Positions 1 to 7,915 of a stretch of DNA of 64,000 nucleotides are shown piece by piece. Numbering within the stretch: the stretch's first letter is position 1; every line of letters starts with the position of its first letter. This DNA is from Rhizobium sp. R711 (GTDB lineage Bacteria; Pseudomonadota; Alphaproteobacteria; Rhizobiales; Rhizobiaceae), in contig NZ_LOKZ01000014.1 of the NCBI RefSeq assembly GCF_002211365.1, positions 1 through 64,000 of the forward strand, given 5' to 3'. Made by a program: the position numbers and the translations under genes. The notes under the pieces are model-generated. The model ran no database searches. It saw only the letters and a list, made by a program, of their open reading frames with translations, and was not told the origin of the DNA.

Positions 1-311
1 AGGGCAACATTGTCGCCGACGCGCAGATCCTCGACAGGCTTTTCACCGCAATCCGTGAGGATCGCCGTCCCGCGCAGGAAGCACCGCGCGCCGCCGTCAC
101 CGCCACCAGAACCTCCCTGCCCACCGGAGCCGTTCCCGCCTCCACCGGAGTGACCCCGTCCCCAGCGCCGGCCCATCGCACTCGCCGGAGACTTGGAAAC
201 TGCCGCCGCCAAGACCGCGATGCTGGCAAGCCGAGCACCGGCAGCTGCGGCCACTCCCAGAAAATGTCGTCGTGCGGTATTCTGTGGCAGCTTCGGATCC
301 TTGAAAGACAT
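1..311 (-). CDS. Tat-exported Hint-domain protein, N-terminal part
   Basis: The gene runs off the left edge, so only the first 103 codons are visible. The start ATG (complement of 309-311) follows an AAGGGAG ribosome site. The N-terminus has a Tat-like signal (ARRHFLGVAAAAGA, about residues 13-26), ending near a possible cleavage site after SPASA. A Gly/Ser-rich low-complexity linker follows (about 52-74). After it begins CFLRGTAILTD...KPVEDLRVGD, the characteristic start of a Hedgehog/intein (Hint_2) domain with its nucleophilic cysteine. Proteins of this kind are exported and often carry an autoprocessing or structural Hint module. The substrate or partner cannot be inferred here because the C-terminus is missing. 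Confidence 0.75.
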   Translation of the reverse strand, partial: MSFKDPKLPQNTARRHFLGVAAAAGARLASIAVLAAAVSKSPASAMGRRWGRGHSGGGGNGSGGQGGSGGGDGGARCFLRGTAILTDCGEKPVEDLRVGDNVA

Positions 312-655
312 GGTGCGCTCCCTTGGTAACTGCAGTCCGACAAGCGTTTGGCGAGTTGACTCACAGCCGCCGGGTTTCCTGCAGCGTTTAACAAGTTGAG
401 CATGCGCCGGATAACAACTCTCGATAAGTTGTCTGAAAGACTTAGTACGGTAGCGTACCAATGCTGGGGGCTGGATGTCTGATGGAAACCTGCGGCACGC
501 TTTTCAAGGCGGCGTGCGTGATCAGGCTGCGCGATCTCAAAGGCGAAGCTGTCCGTCGGCGACGCCCGCATACCGCGCCCGTCCGTGCCTGACAAGCTTG
601 TCGAGGTCTCGCGACTGCCGAGCTGGCCAAGCCGCGCGTCATCCTCAGCTAGCCC
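312..655. other. intergenic stretch, no gene seen
   Basis: No convincing coding sequence, RNA or repeat was found. The first part would carry the promoter of the leftward Hint-domain gene. The right part grades into the decayed IS110 transposase, whose upstream limit is not clear. Confidence 0.5.
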
Positions 656-659
656 GATC

Positions 660-1310
660 TGTAGCGTGAAGATCTTGCGGTTCTCGATCGACAAATCGCC
701 GAAGGACGATGGATCATCCGGCGGTCAGGCGGCTGCTCACGATAACCGGCGTCAACCGTGGCGACCGGACTGATGGCGGCCATCGGCGATATCAGTCGCT
801 TCAAGAGCCCGCAGAAGCTGCTCAGCTACTTCGGCCTCAATCCGCGGGTTCGCCAGTCCGGACTTGGCGCTGCGCATCACGGACGCATCAGCAAGATGGG
901 CCGTAGCCACGCCCGCGCCATGCTGCTCGAGGCGGCATGGGCGGCGAAAGCGCCGGGGCCGATGCACGCCTTCTTCGTCCGGGTCAGGGCCAGACGCGGC
1001 CATCTGGTCGCCAAGGAAGCGGACGGTGTTATGCTGGCATATGCTGACGAAGGAGAAGGACTACTTTTGGGCGCGACCGAGCCTCGTCGCCCACAAGACG
1101 CGCAGTATGGAATTGCAAGCTGGCCGACCGCAGACAAAAGGTGACAAACGCGGCCCCGCCTACGCCTACCATGTCAAGAAACTTCGCGAGCAGGAGATGC
1201 GCGTCGCTGAGCAGGCCGAGAAGCAATACGACCGCTTCATTGACGGATGGCGCCCGCGCCGGCCGAAGGGAAAGGCGCGCGGGCGCCCCAATCCGGCAAG
1301 GCTCGAATAG
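660..1310 (+). pseudogene. decayed IS110-family transposase
   Basis: The C-terminal half of an IS110/IS116/IS902-type transposase (Transposase_20 region) can be pieced together from three frames. One holds DLAVLDRQIAE, the next VRRLLTITGVN, and then VATGLMAAIGDISRF, LLSYFGLNPRVRQSG and MGRSHARAMLLEAAW. After another shift near 1030 come WHMLTKEKDYFWARPSLVAHK and a basic C-terminus ending at 1310. At least three frameshifts are needed and the N-terminal DEDD catalytic half is absent, so it cannot be active. IS110 elements usually lack terminal inverted repeats, and the element ends could not be placed. Confidence 0.75.
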
Positions 1311-1631
1311 GCGGCCTGGCGGCACTTTCAGCCGATGCCCCGCGCTTCGCCACGAGGTCGCCCGTGCCAGTGCAGAAGACCATGGCCCGTGCGGCTGCCG
1401 CTCAAGGATCGCGAACTTGCCGCAAAGAGCCTCGATTCTGGTTTCTAGCTCTTTTCGCTGCTTCTTCAGCCCGTCTTCCACTGCATCGGCAACACTCTCC
1501 AAAAGCTACGCGATTATCTGGTCATTCATAGGATGAGAGTTCGGCGGTGGGGCCTACAAAATTGCGGAGAACAATGGTCCACGAGCTCATTCGACGATTT
1601 TCGCCAGAACCCTCTTTCGAGGCGACCAAAT

Positions 1632-2588
1632 TCATGTCTGCGGGCGCAAATGGCTTCCAATAACTTCACGCGAGAGCACGTCCCAAATCTGATTTCGCAG
1701 CCATGAACTGCCTGGGTCGCGATCAAAGCGGCGGGGCCAGTACATGGTCACGTCCATTGTTGGCGACTCCATCGGTGGCATGAACACATCGAGCTTCAGC
1801 CGGTCAGTCAGCATGTGAGCGAAATGAACCGGAATGCTTCCGAGCATTTCGCTCGCTTCAACCGCAAGAGCAACAGCCTGGAAGTGTGGTACGGTGACCA
1901 TCACGCGTCGGGACAGACCAAGGCGCGCGAGCGCAGGATCGATGGTGCCCATTTTGCTTCCGTCGGCTGAACGCAGGACGTGGGGTATGGTGCAGAAGAT
2001 GTCTGCGGGAATGGCTTGTCCCGGGCGGATACCCTTGCTGGCCAATAGCGGATGCCCTGGCCTTGCGATGCATACGAGCCACGATTGGAACAGTTTTCGG
2101 CTTTCGATCCAGTCAGGCGGCGTGAGCGCCCTGTCGATGACAATGTCTGCTCTGCCGTCGCTCAACACTTCGAAGCCATCGGATGAAGCGTGGTCGACCA
2201 TTTGCAGAGTGATCGAGGATGCGGATTTGGCCAAGCGCGACGCAAGGGGTGGCATCAACAGCGCCGAGAAATAGTCGGACCCGACCAGAACGAAGGTCCG
2301 CGAGGATGTGGCGGGATCGAAAACGGTCGCTAGCGCCAACGCCTCTTCCATGCCGGCGAGCGCCCCTCGGATCGGCCCGCGCAGTTCCAGTGCGCGCGCG
2401 GTCGGCATCATCCGATTGCCTTCCCGCACGAAAAGCGTGTCGTCGAGCATCGCGCGCAGCCTGCCAAGCGCCGAACTGACGGCTGGCTGGGACAAGCCGA
2501 CGCGTTCGCCCGCGCGCACCGTCGAAAGTTCCGTCATCATAGCGTCAAATACGCGCAACAGGTTCAGATCGAGGGCGGCGAAATTCAC
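1632..2588 (-). CDS. LysR-family transcriptional regulator
   Basis: About 318 residues, the normal LysR length. It opens with the winged-helix segment LDLNLLRVFDAMM...VGLSQPAVSSALGRLR and continues with a periplasmic-binding-like effector domain (TFVLVGSDYFSALLMPPL; DIVIDRALTPPDW). I place the start at a GTG (complement of 2586-2588), preceded by AAGGGA, because it gives the standard N-terminus. An upstream in-frame ATG at 2678 would add 30 residues and leave almost no promoter. It is transcribed divergently from a cupin gene with about 110 bases between them, the usual arrangement for a LysR regulator and its target. The effector is unknown. Confidence 0.85.
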   Translation of the reverse strand: MNFAALDLNLLRVFDAMMTELSTVRAGERVGLSQPAVSSALGRLRAMLDDTLFVREGNRMMPTARALELRGPIRGALAGMEEALALATVFDPATSSRTFVLVGSDYFSALLMPPLASRLAKSASSITLQMVDHASSDGFEVLSDGRADIVIDRALTPPDWIESRKLFQSWLVCIARPGHPLLASKGIRPGQAIPADIFCTIPHVLRSADGSKMGTIDPALARLGLSRRVMVTVPHFQAVALAVEASEMLGSIPVHFAHMLTDRLKLDVFMPPMESPTMDVTMYWPRRFDRDPGSSWLRNQIWDVLSREVIGSHLRPQT

Positions 2589-2698
2589 GGCGTCAATATC
2601 CCTTATACGATCATTCGATTTCCCCGCGGGCGTGTTCAGCGTTAGCGGTGGACCGTCGCAACCAAAACTAGCCCACACGACCTTGGAAGGGAACTGCG

Positions 2699-3154
2699 AT
2701 GACCATCAACGCACAACGAGCACGCACTGTAACTTGGATGGACACGACTTACACCATCACGGTTGGACGGTATGAAAGTGGCGGAATCGTCGGAGTTTTT
2801 GAAGGAATGGTCCCCGCTGGTGGCGGCCCGCCGGTCCATATCCACCACAACGAGGATGAGGTGATCCACGTGATCGAGGGAAATTACGAGTTCTGGCTGG
2901 ATGGCGCCGTTGTCGCGGTTCCTCCAGGCAGCTCGATTTTTCTGCCGCGGGGTGTGGCGCATACATTCCGTGTGGTCGGGGCATCGCCCGGCCGCAATCT
3001 GACCATCCTGACGCCCGGCGGCATGGAGGAATTTTTCATCGAAGCGGCCGCCCAGTCACTGCGGATGCCGGACCAGATGACCGAAATTCTACGACTCGCC
3101 GAGCGCCATGGCATCGAGTTTCGCGGGCCGGCGAATTGGGGGGCCAGTGATTGA
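2699..3154 (+). CDS. cupin-domain protein, quercetinase-like
   Basis: A 151-residue single-domain cupin. Motif 1 is PPVHIHHNEDEVIHVIEG, with the usual two His and one Glu metal ligands. Motif 2 is PPGSSIFLPRGVAHTFR with the last His. The C-terminal TILTPGGMEEFF pattern is shared with small quercetin 2,3-dioxygenase-like cupins. It is preceded by GGAAGGGAACTGCG, a good ribosome site. The divergent LysR gene probably controls it. A related cupin lies at 19687-20148 with the same PGGxExFF tail. Substrate unknown; an isomerase or oxygenase role is possible. Confidence 0.8.
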   Translation: MTINAQRARTVTWMDTTYTITVGRYESGGIVGVFEGMVPAGGGPPVHIHHNEDEVIHVIEGNYEFWLDGAVVAVPPGSSIFLPRGVAHTFRVVGASPGRNLTILTPGGMEEFFIEAAAQSLRMPDQMTEILRLAERHGIEFRGPANWGASD

Positions 3155-3852
3155 CCATTTAGCACGCGGAGGCCGCTCGTGCCCCAGCTAATCGGTTGCT
3201 GGCGCTTTTGAGAGGAACGAGTTCTATTGTCGGCTGCACGGCGGTCCGTGTCCGTCTTAGAGAATGGAAACAGACGGAAAGGACATCACTTTTAGGTCCT
3301 AATAACGAGGATGCTGGAGGCGTCCAAGCGCCGCTACGAGGGAAGTACGCTCGACCGTCCGATCGTCATGGTCGGTGCCGAAGTCTATGGCGATTGTCTG
3401 GCCCGGCTTGGTGCGACCAAACAGCCCGCCGCGGGCCTCAGACGCACCATGTCGACCAAGGGACCGTGGGATGAGGCCGGCCTAAAGCGTACCTGCTTTC
3501 CGGCAGCATGCCCGATCCGGCACCACGCGCGAGAGCGTCAGAGCTCGACGCTGGTGTTGGGATCAATGCCGCCGAGATACCTGGAATTCGTGGCGTTCCT
3601 GTGCATGCAAGGTCCAATCACGCTCGAGCCTTCTGCCGCCTCGGCACGGCGGCGGCCATTTCGAGCAACTCTCGTCCGGATCTCACAAGACGCTTGCAGA
3701 TCCAGAGCCGATACGTAATAACGTATCAGTTCACGGTTCAAAGGCGCCGGAGACGAATAACGACCCGAATTGATGGCGGTACGGCGATCCTTGGCTGCGC
3801 GCGCCTGTTTCTAAGACATGCCCCCTGATCGGCGCGCGAGAAAACCGTAGAA
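3155..3852. other. intergenic region without a recognisable gene
   Basis: About 700 bases between the cupin and the SPFH operon. Open frames exist (for example 3311-3718) but none has a recognisable motif or convincing ribosome site, and they may be remnants. The region holds an 18-base perfect palindrome near its right end (listed separately) and must contain the SPFH operon promoter. Confidence 0.45.
3710..3727. promoter_or_regulatory. palindromic operator candidate before the SPFH operon
   Basis: GATACGT and ACGTATC arms separated by AATA form an 18-base perfect dyad about 125 bases before the first SPFH gene. The size and symmetry suit a dimeric repressor of TetR, MarR or similar type. 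No regulator gene adjoins the operon, so the binding protein is unknown. Confidence 0.4.
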
Positions 3853-5865
3853 ATGCTAAAAACAATTCCCGACACGCCAATTCCCCACGTGAAGGATCAG
3901 CCAAATTTCCAGCTTGCCGCGGCTCAGGCACATGACCTTGCACGTCAGGGCGTGAGCATTGCCTTTCTTGCGGCATTGTTTCTGTTTGCCGCTCTGATTG
4001 CCAATGCGCTCAGTCTAAGCACTATTTGGGTGACTTTCTTTTGCAACAACGCCGCGGCCCTGATTTTGTTTGGTGCCGGCATCCGGTCTGCCTACGACAT
4101 TGCAGAATGGCGTCGAAAGACCGCCGGCATCGCCAGGCTGCCGCTCGGCGGCTTCGCGCAATGGTTAATCGCTTTCGTTACAGCTCCCTGGACGTCGCAG
4201 GAGGCAACGGAGCCGGATCGGATCGAACGTTGGTCCGGGAGCGTCCTGCGCGCGGCAGGATCGCTCCTGTCGCACATCGGCGCCCGCCCGCTCCTGGACG
4301 CCTCTTTCAGCCTGCTTGCATGTTTGATGGTTTATACCAACTGGGCTTTGACGGCCGATGACGTGACGATTGGGGCATTCGCCATCTTCATCATCTCCAT
4401 CTGTCTGGCTTTCGCATTCCTTTTCCTGGTGACGGAGAGACGGTTTGCTGCGATCGAGGCCGCAGAATGGCCCGAGGCGAAAGCGATTTCGCACATGGCG
4501 CGAGTGCCCATCGTCACGCTCGTTGTTTCCTGTTTTTGCCTTTTCCTGGCTGCGCGCGGATCGGCGCTGTCCACCAAGTTCATGGCGGCTGCCGGCGGCT
4601 TTGTTGTTCTTGTCGCATTGGAACTCCTCCTGCGGGCGACTGTTTCGATATTTCGTCCCCAAGGTGAGGCGCGCGAGCCAGCACTGATCGTCGACAGCCT
4701 TCTTGCCGGTTGTCTTCAATGGCCACCTCAACCTCGGGTCGACATCCAATCGGAGCTCCGCACCAAAACAGGTATTGACCTTCGGCAAGTCTGGGCTTTT
4801 TCGTTCATCCGAAAAACAGCGCCAGCCATCGTCCTTGCGACCGCGCTCATTGGTTGGGTTCTAAGCGGCATCCGCGAAATTCCGATGACTGGCCGCGGCG
4901 TTTACGAGCGCTTCGGCAGGGCCGAGCGTATCCTTGAGCCAGGCCTTCACATCGGTTTTCCATGGCCTTTCGGTCGCATCGTTCCAGTTGAAAATGGCAC
5001 TGTCCATGAACTGGCGACGTCCGTCAGTACAAACCCCAGCCAAGAACCGCGCACCGATGCCGAGGGCCCAGCGCCCGATAGTTCCAATCGATTGTGGGAC
5101 AGCTCACATGTCAGCGAGAAATCTCAGATCATCGCCAGCGATAGCGGTAGCAGGCAGAGCTTTGAGATCGTCGACATGGACGTGCGATTTGTCTACAGAA
5201 TCGGCCTTTCGGACGAGGCGGCGATGAAGGCCGCCTATCGCATCGGCGATTTACCTGCATTGATAGAGAGCGCCGCCAACCACATTCTTGTGCATGAATT
5301 TGCCGGACGCACCCTCAACGATGTTCTGAGCAAGGGACGGCTGTCTCTGGCACACGATATCGGCTCTGCCCTTCAAAAGGACATGGACAGCCTGGACAGC
5401 GGCGTCGAAATCCTCGCGGTCGTCGTCGAAGCAATTCATCCACCAGCCGGCGCCTCGAACGCCTTTCACGAAGTCCAGGCAGCGCAAATACGGGCGGAGG
5501 CACTGGTTGCACACGAACGGGGAACGGCCGCGGAGCGAAAGAATACAGCCCAACTCAATGCCAGCCTCGCCGAGGACAACGCAACAGTGGCAGCCAGACA
5601 AAACATTGCGGCATCGGATGTCGCCAGACTGCGTTTTCAGGCAGAGCAATCGGCCTATCGCGACGCGGGTAAAGCGTTCTTGACGGAGATGTATTTCGAT
5701 CAACTGACGAGCGGGCTCTCCCGTTCGAAGGCCCTCGTCCTCGATCACCGGATCGGCGGAAATACCGCTCCGACCCTCGACCTCAGGCGCCTGATGCTAC
5801 CCAGCGATCCTGATACGAGCACGCAGCCAAGTCCTTTGCCCCAACGGGAAGAAACCAGCCCATGA
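3853..5865 (+). CDS. SPFH (HflK-like) protein with polytopic N-terminal membrane domain
   Basis: 670 residues, much longer than HflK (about 400). Residues 30-340 carry about seven hydrophobic segments, for example VSIAFLAALFLFAALIANAL near 34 and APAIVLATALIGWVLSGI near 320. The SPFH/Band 7 start follows at once: MTGRGVYERFGRAERILEPGLH then FPWPFGRIVPVE. The middle has VDMDVRFVYRIG, the usual SPFH beta strand. A helical, Ala/Gln/Glu-rich stretch (about 545-620) resembles the coiled-coil stalk of HflK. HflK and HflC assemble into large cage-like membrane scaffolds and modulate the FtsH protease. The added membrane domain is unusual. It is first in a four-gene operon, and its TGA overlaps the next ATG. 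Confidence 0.8.
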   Translation: MLKTIPDTPIPHVKDQPNFQLAAAQAHDLARQGVSIAFLAALFLFAALIANALSLSTIWVTFFCNNAAALILFGAGIRSAYDIAEWRRKTAGIARLPLGGFAQWLIAFVTAPWTSQEATEPDRIERWSGSVLRAAGSLLSHIGARPLLDASFSLLACLMVYTNWALTADDVTIGAFAIFIISICLAFAFLFLVTERRFAAIEAAEWPEAKAISHMARVPIVTLVVSCFCLFLAARGSALSTKFMAAAGGFVVLVALELLLRATVSIFRPQGEAREPALIVDSLLAGCLQWPPQPRVDIQSELRTKTGIDLRQVWAFSFIRKTAPAIVLATALIGWVLSGIREIPMTGRGVYERFGRAERILEPGLHIGFPWPFGRIVPVENGTVHELATSVSTNPSQEPRTDAEGPAPDSSNRLWDSSHVSEKSQIIASDSGSRQSFEIVDMDVRFVYRIGLSDEAAMKAAYRIGDLPALIESAANHILVHEFAGRTLNDVLSKGRLSLAHDIGSALQKDMDSLDSGVEILAVVVEAIHPPAGASNAFHEVQAAQIRAEALVAHERGTAAERKNTAQLNASLAEDNATVAARQNIAASDVARLRFQAEQSAYRDAGKAFLTEMYFDQLTSGLSRSKALVLDHRIGGNTAPTLDLRRLMLPSDPDTSTQPSPLPQREETSP

Positions 5866-6869
5866 CCGGTTCACACGCACACCCGGGATCCGACCATGAC
5901 GGTCATGATCATCCCTCCCATGACGACATTCGCAACGAGACGATTTCATTTCGATGGTATCGCGTAATGATTGCGGTCGTGATCGTGTTGATCATTCTGA
6001 TCGCCGCATGCCTCGTGCAGGTGAGGTCTGGAGAAGCAACTATTGTCACAAGATTCGGCAATCCGAGCCGCGTCCTCGTCGATCCAGGCCTCGCCTTGCG
6101 GCTTCCGGTTCCATTCGAGACGACCATCAATGTCGATCTACGAGCCAAATCGACATCGAGCGGTCTACAAGATGTAGGCACAAAGGACGGCTTGCGAATT
6201 ATCGCACAGGCCTACGCAATCTGGCAGGTGCCCTCAGACCCGGATGCGATCAAGCGCTTCGTTCGCTCCGTGCAGAACGAGCCAGATCAGGCCGCCGAGC
6301 AAATCCGTACGTTTCTTGGATCATCGCTGGAAACGGCTGCAAGTGGATTTGATTTGGCATCGCTTATCAACGCCGATCCGGCAAAGCTCAGGATCGACGC
6401 CTTGGAAAATCAGGTCAAAGACCAAATTGCGCAGCAACTGCTCGACACCTATGGTCTGCAGGTGGTTGGTGTCGGTATCGAACGCTTGACGCTACCCTCC
6501 GTGACGCTAGACGCAACCGTCGACCGCATGCGGGCCGAGCGGGAGACCATAGCGACCGAGCGGGCGGCTGTTGGTAAACGCCAGGCCGCGGAGATCCGTT
6601 CGGCAGCCGAACGCGACGCAAGGGTCCTGGAGGCGGATGCGACGGTGAAGGCGGCAGACAGGCAAGCCCGGTCCCGCGTCGAAGCGGCACAAATTTACGG
6701 AGCAGCCTATAAGAGTGCACCGGAGCTCTATGAGCTTCTCCGCTCTCTCGACACCCTCGGCACGATCGTCAATTCCAATACACGCCTTGTGTTGCGAACC
6801 GATGCCGCACCCTTCCGCGCATTGGTCGACGGACCGCCGAGCACACTGCCGGCAAGCGGGGCGCATTAG
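5862..6869 (+). CDS. SPFH (HflC-like) membrane protein with His-rich N-terminus
   Basis: 335 residues, close to HflC size. The start overlaps the previous stop (ATGA), so translation is probably coupled. The N-terminus is rich in His and Asp (HAHPGSDHDGHDHPSHDD), a likely metal-binding tail on the cytosolic side. One transmembrane segment follows (about 35-55, VMIAVVIVLIILIAACLVQV). Then comes the SPFH domain (VRSGEATIVTRFGNPSRVL...PGLALRLPVPFE). A long helical region follows (MRAERETIATERAAVGKRQ to about 285), as in HflC. The His-rich tail echoes the one on the P-type ATPase three genes on, linking the scaffold to metal handling. Confidence 0.82.
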   Translation: MTGSHAHPGSDHDGHDHPSHDDIRNETISFRWYRVMIAVVIVLIILIAACLVQVRSGEATIVTRFGNPSRVLVDPGLALRLPVPFETTINVDLRAKSTSSGLQDVGTKDGLRIIAQAYAIWQVPSDPDAIKRFVRSVQNEPDQAAEQIRTFLGSSLETAASGFDLASLINADPAKLRIDALENQVKDQIAQQLLDTYGLQVVGVGIERLTLPSVTLDATVDRMRAERETIATERAAVGKRQAAEIRSAAERDARVLEADATVKAADRQARSRVEAAQIYGAAYKSAPELYELLRSLDTLGTIVNSNTRLVLRTDAAPFRALVDGPPSTLPASGAH

Positions 6870-6871
6870 AG

Positions 6872-7915
6872 ATGCCGACGGGAATGAGCAGGAATTCCGG
6901 GGCACAGCATCAGGCCGTTCATCTGGTGTCTTTGGCGCTGTCTGCAATCATGGTGCTTTCGGCAATCGCCTGGGCGACATCCAATATCCGCGAGGTCGCG
7001 CCGCATAATCGCGCCGTTGTCATTCGCACAGGTAGCCTGAACCGCATGGAAGATTCAGGTCTGCTATGGGCCTGGCCTGCGCCATTCGAGGAGGTTTTGC
7101 TAGTGCCCGCGGCAGCGACCGTTCTGGAGCGCAGGATCGACGGATTGCATCGTTGGCAAACTGGCGAGCCGCGAGCCGCGGATGCTTCAACCGAAAGTGA
7201 TGCCCTGGCCGGATCAGGCTATCTGCTCACCGCCGATGCGAGTGTGGTACACCTCGATATCGATGTCTTTTACAGAGTGACCGATCCGTTCGCTTACGTC
7301 TTACAGCAGCAGCATATCCTTCCGACACTGGACCGCCTGGCCACCCGCAGCGCCATCATGATCTCAGCGTCCAGAGACCTGGACAGCATTCTGGTCGCGC
7401 GCCCGGAACTGGTCGCTCCCGAAAGCGGTGCTGCCGAACGGCGTGAGCGCCTACGTGCCGATCTGGTCAAAAGCATCAATGCCAGTCTGAGAGGGCTTGC
7501 TTCAAAGGGCGTTAGCCTTGGCATTACAGTCGACCGCGCCGATATACAATCCGCGCTTCCGACTGCGGCTGTCAGTGCCTTCGATGCGGTCTTAACGGCA
7601 AGCCAGCAGGCAGAACAGGAGATTGCTGGCGCGCAGAACGACGCCGAACAGGACAAGCAGGCCGCCGATCAGGCCGCCGACCGGATCGTGCAGGTGGCGG
7701 ACGCCCAATCCCGCGAGCGGCTGGCGAAGGCTCGGGCCGACACGGCCACGATCACCGGCCTTGCGAGTGCGCAAAAGGGATCGGACAGTGATCCGGGTCT
7801 TCCGCTGCGTTTGTACAGAGATCGTATCGCAAGGATCCTGTCGCAGGCAGGTTCGGTCATCACGATCGATCCCAGGGACGATGCACGCCTGATGCTGCAA
7901 GGAGCGGACAAGTGA
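6872..7915 (+). CDS. third SPFH (HflK/HflC-like) membrane protein
   Basis: 347 residues, starting two bases after the previous stop. One transmembrane segment (about 17-38, LVSLALSAIMVLSAIAWATS) is followed by SPFH signature residues (IREVAPHNRAVVIRTGSLN; GLLWAWPAPFEEVLLVP). Next come VVHLDIDVFYRVTDPFAYVL and an Ala/Gln/Asp-rich coiled-coil stretch (about 235-290). The order membrane anchor, SPFH, helical stalk fits an HflK/C relative. Its stop overlaps the ATPase start (ATG at 7912 is really GTG-AGC context within GTGA), so all four genes appear to be one transcript. The function of a three-SPFH set is not known to me. Confidence 0.8.
   Translation: MPTGMSRNSGAQHQAVHLVSLALSAIMVLSAIAWATSNIREVAPHNRAVVIRTGSLNRMEDSGLLWAWPAPFEEVLLVPAAATVLERRIDGLHRWQTGEPRAADASTESDALAGSGYLLTADASVVHLDIDVFYRVTDPFAYVLQQQHILPTLDRLATRSAIMISASRDLDSILVARPELVAPESGAAERRERLRADLVKSINASLRGLASKGVSLGITVDRADIQSALPTAAVSAFDAVLTASQQAEQEIAGAQNDAEQDKQAADQAADRIVQVADAQSRERLAKARADTATITGLASAQKGSDSDPGLPLRLYRDRIARILSQAGSVITIDPRDDARLMLQGADK

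Noticed and set aside
3538-3741. Minus-strand frame beginning MNRELIRYYVSALD as a gene
   Set aside because: The start overlaps the 18-base dyad, there is no ribosome site, and the remainder has no known motif.
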